A stretch of DNA of 64,000 bases, taken from NCBI GenBank assembly GCA_026182355.1, contig JAPFBL010000166.1, forward strand, positions 1,178,001-1,242,000, written 5' to 3'. The DNA is from Hermatobates lingyangjiaoensis (lineage: Eukaryota > Arthropoda > Insecta > Hemiptera > Hermatobatidae). The notes beneath the pieces were generated by a model that was given only the letters and a program-made list of their open reading frames with translations, did not search any database and was not told the DNA's origin. Both the position numbers and the translations under genes were made by a program. Of this stretch, positions 56,216-64,000 are shown one piece after another; positions within the stretch are counted from its first letter, which is position 1, and every line of letters starts with the position of its first letter.

Positions 56216-57767
56216 GCCCTCCTCCTTTAATAGTCGAATAAATTAAGTCAGCGATATCTAATGTCTATTAGCACATTGATAAAAAAAAAAACATCACGTA
56301 ATAATCCCCTGCACCAGTGCTTCCTAACCTATGCCCAACAACGGTCAATGCAAATTTATGAGGACCACAGAAATCCTTTCCTATTTTTATCAAACACCAA
56401 AAAATATATACAAATAAAAAAACCCAATTCTATAACAAATCTATATTTTGAACTCTTAACTTTGACAAAACAACTAGGAAGAAACATGGGTTTGAAACTA
56501 AATTATTTGTTGCAATCCCTAAACCCCTCTTATAGAGGTATACTATATTTGTTGATATACTATATGCTATTTTTATTCATTATAATAATATTTTCCTTTT
56601 AACTGATTTTTTTTATAATACTTGGTGTTGAAATACATTTTTACACGATTCAAAATTTTCAAAATTTTTCGAAAAATGTTTTGAAGAGATGTTCAACTAT
56701 ATTCCACCGTTATTTGGTTGCAAACTTATTCAGCAACGATGTAGGATACATGTATTTTTTTTCGGTTATAATGGTTTATGGACACAGAAAACATTTTGGT
56801 CTAAAAGGGCCACATGTGCTAAAATCATATTACATATTCAGTAGACGTATTACACCCAACATGTAAATAACTTTTGAATCAATGTAAAAATTAATTTTTT
56901 AACTTCTTTGTCAGTTTAATTTTTAAAATATTTTTGAAAACAGTTAGTCACATTAATGAGGTTTATTTCTGTTTGCATTTTTTGGTACAAGATTATGTAT
57001 GGTGTACATCAAACGCTTTTTTTCCATCTTGGAAGTTAAAACTTCTTTTTATTCATCTTCCGATGGGCTTCTCATTAGGTCGTCATATTCCATGGGTGTT
57101 ATCCAGTGATATTTTTTTTTACTTTCAATCATTAGGAATATGTTAAGTATCGCCAACTTTCTGCAAATAGCAAAGAGTAGCATTAATGTTTCCAGCTTCA
57201 CGAGAAGGAGGTCAAGCCCTTGAGCCACACCAGAACCCGATAACAGTCTAGATAGTTCATCAATACGAAATTAAAATGTTCATTGCAAAAGGTTTAAGCT
57301 GAAATTAAAGCTGAAAAAATTTATTTGGTCTAGATTACCAAAAGGTGAAGGAAATATCTTAATCCAGCCGAAAATATCATGTGAATCCGAAAGAGCTCTT
57401 ATTTTGATGTTCTTCATGAACAACTCTTGCTACGTATGCAAACTAGCCTCTAGTTGTAAAAAATGTATGCCATTCGCCTAATACAATACTTCAGGTCTTC
57501 ATTGTTATTACCAAGAACCTTTAAAAATGAAACCCTTTTTAAGTTTCCTTATTTCTTCAAAGAACAGTATTCCTTGCAGAACATTATTTCTTCACAGAAT
57601 GTGTTAAAAGGTGGAAGGTTACTTCAAAAATTATTTCCGTGATCATGATAAAAACAACTTGTTTTAAAAGTTTTGTTCATAACTTACATTGTATAACAAT
57701 ATGCCATTTGAGTTCAAATTACATTGAAGTTATCTAAAATGTATAATCTTAATTATAAAATAATAAT
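56216..57767. other. AT-rich non-coding sequence, no gene recognised
   Basis: CAGTGCTTCCTAACCTATGC at 56,314 resembles a hAT terminus, but the second terminus and a target duplication were not found. Several open frames of 60-113 codons are AT-rich and domain-free. Confidence 0.45.
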
Positions 57768-57890
57768 TGCGTCATTATCAATGAGTTTGATAGTAAACTA
57801 GATTTTAAACCGTTGTATATTCTCTCCTGTATTCAACATCACTGTAAAATTTCATCAAGGTAAACACTCATTTTTTATGATATACAATTT
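57768..57890. repeat. Direct repeat Z, copy 1
   Basis: TGCGTCATTATCAATGAGTT through ATTCTCTCCTG, TTCAACATCACTGTAAAAT and CATCAAGGTAAACACT is repeated at 58,409-58,505 with about 5% divergence. Confidence 0.85.
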
Positions 57891-58408
57891 TAATTATTTC
57901 TTAAGGTTCTTGATTGAAGTTGACTGGCCTGTAATGATGAGTACTTTTCAACCCTTAGTCTGGTTTGACGAAATGGTTCACAGGGTTTTTCCTCTGTGCA
58001 TATTTAGTGTTACGAAATGAACTAGATGTGAATGCTCCCACTAAAGAAGGAGAAGAGGACTAATAAAAGTTTTATCAGCACCAGGACCTGTTTAATTTCT
58101 TAATTGACAGCTTGCTCATTTGGGATTCCTATGAATATATGTTGGCTGGGTGCCACTGGAGATATAATCTCCTGTCACATACTAATGGCCGCACTAAATC
58201 CCATGCTTTGTTTGTACATTAGTGTTGTACTACTGACTCCCCACTCATCTTAGCCATATTAAGAGTTATTGGCATTAAGCTAAGTATGGCTGTCGGAAAG
58301 TACTGGTACAGAGATGCATCAATGTCATACTCTTGCTTTCCCCTCCCTCATGGGGACTCAACAAATGACGCCTGCAAACCACTGGCAACACACGGGCTAC
58401 ACTATACT
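57891..58408. other. Segment between direct repeats Z
   Basis: About 510 bp flanked by the ~100-bp direct repeats. GC-richer than its surroundings after 58,130, with CCCCTCCCTCATGGGGAC near 58,341. No open frame of note. Confidence 0.5.
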
Positions 58409-58547
58409 GCGTCATTATCAATGAGTTTCATAATAAACTAGATTTTAAACCATTGTATATTCTCTCCTGCGTTCAACATCACTGTAAAATTACATCAAGG
58501 TAAACACTATCTACTTATAAAAACTCTTTTTGCATGATATACAATTT
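58409..58547. repeat. Direct repeat Z, copy 2
   Basis: Second copy of the unit at 57,768. After AAACACT it carries about 27 bp not present in copy 1 (TATCTACTTATAAAAACTC) before the shared ATGATATACAATTTTAATT. Confidence 0.85.
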
Positions 58548-60500
58548 TAATTTAAAAATACAATTAATTTTAAAATCTTAAAATAAATCGAACATTAAAA
58601 AACTATAGTATTAAACATTTAAAGTAAAATTTCAATTTCTCTACTTAATTATACTTCAATATTAATCAAATTAAAGTTGTATCTCATTAATTATTCAACT
58701 TAATTATCTATTTATATTCCTAAAAACTTAAAAACTTTAAAAATATACTTTTTAATTAAATATATTAATTCAAAATTAATCAGGCAGCATTATATTTGTG
58801 CACGAATCACTTCTACATATATATTTATTTTAATTTGTATTTTATTCTAGTATGTTGAAGAATTAAAATCTTATTCTGTCTGATAGCATTTCGACATATA
58901 TTTGCAATATATTCTTTTGAAGAACCTTTGACAGACATTATAAGGTTCATAAATAATGCCTATAACATTTAAATATTGACTTTTAAGTTAATTATTATTA
59001 TTGGAAATATCATTACAAGTACATGACTGTCATGCTAATTTCAGGAAATCTCAGGTTCACTGCATCTCAAAGATTCGACAAATTTTAGAACTTCATTCCT
59101 CGATCAAATGTGTTTTCTGATAGATAATTATTTATAATGTAAAATAAGACTTTCTCTGTTAAAATAAAAATGATAAATACTATTTTTAAATCGCAGAAAT
59201 GATTAACTCTTCCATGTAAATACTTTATTTTCGAGCAGTTGAATTTATATTTAGAAAATAAAAGGTGTACAGAATTTATTGGTTAAACGTTTGATGTAAA
59301 GGGGAGAGGGGGGGGGGGGGTTTATGGTAGAGCAGATGAAAAATGTGCAGAATAAATCTTGGGTGGTTGTAGCAGGGCGGTAATTTGTTAGGACCCACTG
59401 GGAGATAAGCTGGCCAAGATCGGCAAAACGTAAAAATGTCCGCTCTACGATTTCACCCTTATATACTTCTTATAAAGGTAAAAAGTTATTTTCTTAAAGT
59501 CTATATTCGAACAAGTTTTGATTATATTTTTTTCCGATTAGTTCCTTTTTTTCCCCTTTTTACTTTCATTTACCGTCTATATGAAGTATAAATTAATGAT
59601 AAATATATTAATGATAAATATAAATTAATACTGCGTTTAAGTCAAAATTGTGATACTGACTTTCCAAAAGGAAATATACATTTTAAGGCAAAATACTTTT
59701 CACAAATTGGTCATTCGGTGTATACCATATATGCATCTGAACAGAATACCTCAAAGACCAAAAAATTATAATCATGGAATTTTATTTCCTGAGATGTAAC
59801 AGTGAGCCTGGTATCAATATTGCACTTTGTAGTAGGTACTTTGGTAGAAATCTGTTTAGACAAATCTGAATAAAAAATTTGCGTTTTAGCGTTACTAGCG
59901 CTCCTAACGAAAAATCAGATTAAACTTTTCCTCATAAACAAGCAATGAACTTCTTGGAATACCTGAGTATTTAATTGAATTTAGTAAAATTTATAAGTTT
60001 CCGAGTCATAATTACTAGTATGGAGTCACTGTTCCAATACTACATTGGTTTTGTCAATATTACTGATAAATTTCATGCATTTTTGAAGATATTGAATTTA
60101 ATTTATCAAAAGACTGTACTTCAAATGAGGTAAATGAAAGGATATCCTATCTTATCAAAAAAAATTGTGACATTATAATGGACTTTCAGTTAATTATAAT
60201 GTTACATGCATACCATGTAGATGCATGGATTGCTACACTGGGCTTCCATAGACGGTTCACTGGGTTGGAGGAGCATCGAAGCAGCATTCCGTAGAGGAAG
60301 GATATCAAACACAAAGTGGTTCTAGCTGCATACAGCAGCGCCATTGATCTCAATTGGACCAGAAGGTGAAACAATCAACCCCTTAGATATACTGGTAGCA
60401 TACATTGTCTTTTTGATTACAAACATTTAATAATTAGTTTATTACTTCTTTTTCATATGACATACCTACCAAAAAGATGATACGGCATTCAAATAATACA
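58548..60500. other. AT-rich non-coding sequence, no gene seen
   Basis: Contains a poly-G tract (59,301-59,320) followed by a GC-richer stretch to 59,440, and an unidentified patch at 60,230-60,380 with a 62-codon minus-strand frame. No domain recognised. Confidence 0.5.
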
Positions 60501-60504
60501 TTAT

Positions 60505-60656
60505 ATTTAACAAGATTTCACAGTAAATACATGAAGTAAGAATTAACGGCTAAAATTCAGTAAGAAATCAGAAAAAAATGCTAAGATCTTCCAACCAAAA
60601 CAAACGGTCTTCAAAATATTATCAAAACTGATAATACCTAGTATTATCAGTTTGAT
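60505..60656. repeat. PLTR relic followed by a strong hairpin
   Basis: Minus strand: GAAGACCGTTTGTTTTGGTT, GGAAGATCTTAGC are the stem II and palindrome region of the main PLTR family with GAA changed to GGA. Next to it, ATCAAAACTGATAATAC (60,621-60,637) pairs with GTATTATCAGTTTGAT (60,641-60,656), a nearly perfect hairpin. Confidence 0.6.
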
Positions 60657-61839
60657 CCTCACTATGAAATAGACGTTGATTATATTGTAAGTAATATCAT
60701 AAAGGAGAAACAACTCTAAAGGAGAAATTACTTCTAAATATATAAAATTGTAGTCGAAGTATCCAATAATACAAAAAAAAAATACATCAAACAAGCATAA
60801 TTATTGTCAAGAAAGGCAAGTGGGTCTTTTTCTTAAGCATGCTGTACGCTACAACATAAGACATCTTGCAATAACAATGAAACAACTAAGACAAAAATCT
60901 GGAACAACCGAATAAAATTAGCATATTATTACATTTAAATAAAGAACATATTGAATGTTGACAATCAAATGTATGTATTTCAACATTTATGAAGAAATAA
61001 TCCGCAACTAAATTCTCATGACACTTGTCTTAACTGAAGGCTACTGAGGTAAAAGAAGATAAATCCTGGTTTTCAACATAATCGTCGTGTTATATTTATA
61101 TAACACAATCCTCTATCAAGTTAAAATATTAAAGTCCATAAAACTTAATATGAATAGTTTCCATTGAACTAGAGGTGGTATGGACATGTCTATTTTTCTG
61201 TTGTTTTTCAGTAGATTTCCGAAACAGGTAAATGTTGAGAGTGGAGCAGAGTCTAGGCAGTCTCTTAACAATCAAATAGCACTTCTGCAAAACGTTAATC
61301 CTCTCTTGTCCCTTTAATCCCTTCACCCAACCACTCCCTTTGACCTCAACAATTTCACTTCCTTCCTTCTAATATACCTACATTTAATTAACCAACAAAA
61401 CTAACATTTCTACTAATTTATGAGATCTGTAATATCTGTTTTCCTTTTATCTGGTTCAAACTCAACATTTAAAATTAGTTTTATTTTTTATTTTTTTGTT
61501 TGCATAATTTTAATTACTATAGTTGAAATTCAAAATATTATTGATTTAGTACTACGGCACTCAACTCGATAAATCTTAAACAACGATGATTATGAAAGTC
61601 CAATTATCATTATATCTTCCATATTATTATTATTTTTAAAACACATTTGTTTCAGACCTATTGTTTTCTCCATTTTTCTTAGAATTATTTTAAATTTTTA
61701 TTCATTTAAATTTTAAAATGCACATACAATCCTTTTCCAGTCATAAGTAAGACCATTTGCTATTCATATGAAACCGAAATTTCGGCATATGAAAGTTTCA
61801 TCTAAAACCTTTAAGACTGACTGAGTTAGAATTTACTTT

Positions 61840-61840
<1 letters not shown>
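60657..61840. other. AT-rich non-coding sequence, no gene seen
   Basis: No coding or RNA gene recognised. Confidence 0.5.
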
Positions 61841-61870
<30 letters not shown>

Positions 61871-61900
61871 TATATTTATATATTATTATATATATATATT
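61841..61900. repeat. (TA)n-rich tract
   Basis: Interrupted TA microsatellite of about 60 bp, similar to the tracts that border Penelope insertions elsewhere in the window. Confidence 0.85.
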
Positions 61901-61964
61901 CCAAAAACTTTGAGAAACACGAATGAAGAACAGAAACGAGGACTCTTATTCAATATCTCAACCC

Positions 61965-62060
61965 GTTGAATTATGAAAATTGGAAAACAATATAAAGATC
62001 TTTCAACCGTAATAAGCTGTCTTCGTCAGAGTCAAAAACCCAACTGATATATATATAACT
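61965..62060 (-). repeat. PLTR copy, partial hammerhead-like motif
   Basis: Core at 61,991-62,033 on the minus strand: GACT, CTGACGA, A, GACAG loop CTTATTA CGGTT, GAA, AGATCT, T. Stem II has one mismatch and the second stem I strand (expected AGTC) reads TATA. The 5' side ends AACCCAACTGATATATATA. Confidence 0.6.
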
Positions 62061-62614
62061 TTAAATTACACAAAGCACGACACAGAAAAGAGTATATATA
62101 TATATCAAACAATTATATGAAAAGAACACTTAGAAACAACAGCACTACTAACTTCATTATTTTGACCTCGTCGTCAAATATAAGATCCCTGAAGAAGAAA
62201 CAGGTCCCTGATTATCACGAAAGCGATAGGGCTTCTGAAGAAGCAGGAAGCAGTCTTCTTCATGGTGCTAGATTAATTCCTATACTCAACATAAAGCGTT
62301 GCATTTTTAATTTTGTAATTGTGTAGTGTTTGTTAGTACCATAATTATCTTTACCATTTCGGTCTCTGTTTTTCAATATTTCAATTTTCTTACTTACCAA
62401 AAACTAAACATTTAATTTACCGGAATTTAGGGACAGTAAGTATGTTTATACGTGTGTTATTTTCTTCGCATTTGTTCTTCAAGTTATTACTGTTTTTCCA
62501 AATTTATAGAATGTATATATATACACTTTTTCGATGAAAATACGATCTGTAATGGACAAATACAGTTCAATGTACATAAAGAAACATAGAGAAATTAAAA
62601 ACACAAACTTACAG

Positions 62615-62647
62615 TCTCTAATTTTCGGTTGAACCGTCTTCAGGAGA
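62615..62647 (-). ncRNA. Hammerhead-like motif, intact (left arm)
   Basis: Minus strand: stem I TCTC, core CTGAAGA, extra C, short stem II GGT loop TCA ACC, GAA, palindrome AATT, A at the cleavage position, GAGA closing stem I. Confidence 0.65.
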
Positions 62648-62744
62648 GATAAAGAAGGGAAACCAAGCGCACTGGTACAGAGACGGTTGGAGACCCTCTC
62701 TCCAACCGTCACTGTACCAGTGCGCTTGGTTTCCCTTCTTTATC

Positions 62745-62777
62745 TCTCCTGAAGACGGTTCAACCGAAAATTAGAGA
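62745..62777 (+). ncRNA. Hammerhead-like motif, intact (right arm)
   Basis: Same as the motif at 62,615-62,647 on the opposite strand: TCTC, CTGAAGA, C, GGT-TCA-ACC, GAA, AATT, A, GAGA. The two motifs lie 97 bp apart in divergent orientation. Confidence 0.65.
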
Positions 62778-62879
62778 CTGTAAGTTTGTGTTTTTAATTT
62801 CTCTATGTTTGTTTATGTACATTGAACTATATATATATATATATATATTATATAAACTAAATTTACGAAATAACCCACA

Positions 62880-63165
62880 TAAAAGAAATCACAAGACCTT
62901 AGTATGATGTTCGATTGCCTCGTCATGAGGTAGAAAGATGTGAGTCGCTCCGTGGAGTGTCATTGTCCTGCAGATGAATAGTGATCATTTGAAACATATC
63001 GGCTGTAAGAAATATGCTGTTCTGTGTTGACAAAGGAAATAGATTGTTATTTAAGAAAATTGAAAAGATTGTTAAGGAACAGGTATAATCTAAGTTTGGT
63101 GTATTTTAATAATATATGCCTTACGAAAGGATTGCTTCCAAAATTTGTATATATATATATTAATA
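62880..63165 (+). mobile_element. PLTR with eroded hammerhead-like motif and N-terminal ORF stub
   Basis: Motif at 62,965-63,003: GTC, CTGCAGA (A6 changed to C), T, weak stem II, GAA, ACATAT, C, GGC. Downstream, 63,040-63,148 encodes KKIEKIVKEQV, then after a stop FGVF and, in another frame, a remnant of the LLPKF motif, before (TA)n at 63,149-63,160. Resembles the 3' part of element A (28.18-28.38 kb). Confidence 0.6.
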
Positions 63166-64000
63166 ATTCTAAGTGCTAATGCACTAAGTGCGAAATCATT
63201 CTAAGTCTCTTTAGAATTTACAATAACAAATTAAGTAAGTAATAATAAGTAATTAAGTAATTAAGTAAGTAATAATTTAGTAAGTCAAAAACAAATTTGA
63301 TGGTTCCAAGTTGTTTTTGTAATTGCCTGAACATAGATCAGATATTTCCCTTCGTCATTAAGAGACCACAAAATTAGGCATGATCTTCCAATAATTCGTT
63401 AGTTCGAATTAAGTGGTTAGTTTTTTCTAATTATTCTATTCTTTATTACAATTTTGGTAATATGGTATATTTTTTGCAAAATTAAAGTTTTTTTCAAGTG
63501 ATAAAAACCTCACTGTTAAATAGTTTTTCTAGATATTACTTTTGGTGTTCTATGTTACAACTTTGGTTGCAATCTTCAGTTTTATCATGCACTTGATATA
63601 TTTATTCAAATATAAAGTGTGCTCCATAGAATGCAGTTTGTTGGCAGCGGTGCAAGCTAACATGGTCGTCTCCAGTATTTATCTCACGTCCTGTTAGATT
63701 CACCTTAGATAGTGCCCGCACAAAGCTGGCTACTCGAGAATAATTTATCAGCCCTCCCATTCCTAAATGCAGTTTCGACCTCTTAACTATTAATCTCCTC
63801 AACAGAGTTTTCTTCCAAACTTATGAAATATTCAAGGTATTGTGGTGTTCACAACATTTTAGCTTTGAACTTTATACAATAGCATTAATGCCCTTCATTT
63901 CACTTTAACACTTATGTTGTATAGTTCAACATGAATTAGTAACGAAGTTTTTAATTTTTAAACTAAATATCTACTAACTTTTCTTTTATTTCTTTAAGTT
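63166..64000. other. AT-rich non-coding sequence, no gene seen
   Basis: Includes a short (AAGT)n/(AAT)n-rich stretch at 63,228-63,290. The minus-strand frame at 63,602-63,802 (66 codons) shows no domain. Confidence 0.5.

Larger units (their letters stand above)
62515..62852. mobile_element. Head-to-head PLTR pair, nearly perfect 130-bp hairpin
   Basis: Arms 62,565-62,698 and 62,700-62,827 are inverted copies with only two or three differences. The left arm continues 45 bp further to GTGTATATATATACA; the right arm stops at ATTGAAC and enters (TA)n (62,828-62,851). Each arm has an intact hammerhead-like motif. No coding sequence: this is a minimal, non-autonomous unit of the CTGAAGA/AATT family, also seen at 30.6-31.05 kb. 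Confidence 0.85.

Noticed and set aside
56261..57146. hAT element starting at CAGTGCTTCCTAACC (56,314)
   Set aside because: No inverted right terminus and no 8-bp target duplication could be found.
1..64000. Bacterial or phage origin, operons, CRISPR arrays
   Set aside because: No dense coding, no Shine-Dalgarno-associated genes, no regularly spaced repeats; the eukaryotic transposon content decides against it.

Overview
The window looks like AT-rich non-coding DNA (roughly 30% GC by eye) from an animal nuclear genome. The evidence is Penelope-like retroelements with GIY-YIG endonuclease domains, a decayed mariner transposon, hAT-type and pogo-type MITEs, tRNA-derived SINEs and many (TA)n microsatellites. 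An invertebrate is likely, but the sequence does not let me name the species. I see no bacterial operons, no rRNA, no intact tRNA gene, no CRISPR array and no convincing multi-exon host gene. The window could be intergenic or lie inside a long intron.

Layout. 0-13 kb is mostly featureless AT-rich sequence with a small Penelope LTR (PLTR) remnant (1.7 kb), a hAT MITE with an 8-bp target duplication (3.6-4.1 kb), a pogo-type MITE (6.6-7.2 kb), a SINE tail (9.8 kb) and two nearly identical 121-bp PLTR units (10.6 and 12.3 kb). 13.8-17.3 kb is a cluster of short, inverted PLTR fragments. 20-24 kb holds a hAT-like terminus, an ~84-93 bp minisatellite and a tRNA-SINE. 26.8-28.4 kb is a 5'-truncated Penelope element with reverse transcriptase and endonuclease. 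30.6-31.8 kb has more PLTR pieces. 33.1-34.0 kb is a deleted mariner sitting inside a tRNA-SINE. 35.4-37.3 kb and 45.0-46.5 kb are two further Penelope insertions, each with long inverted arms. 39.6-40.5 kb is an unidentified GC-rich insertion. The remainder to 64 kb is AT-rich with a few direct repeats, SINEs and more PLTR pairs (60.5 and 62.0-63.2 kb).

Main result. The PLTRs of at least five sequence families carry the same folded motif: a 3-4 bp stem I, CUGANGA plus one extra base, stem II, GAA, a palindrome of 4-6 nt, one base, then the other side of stem I. This is the layout of a minimal hammerhead ribozyme with a palindromic stem III. The primary sequences differ between families but the pairings are kept. 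Some copies are intact and others carry single changes at bases essential in hammerheads. Many copies occur as head-to-head pairs whose outward 3' ends both run into (TA)n, suggesting paired TA-primed insertions joined at their 5' ends. Hammerhead motifs are known from Penelope-like elements and retrozymes; the multi-family set and the paired architecture here deserve a close look.
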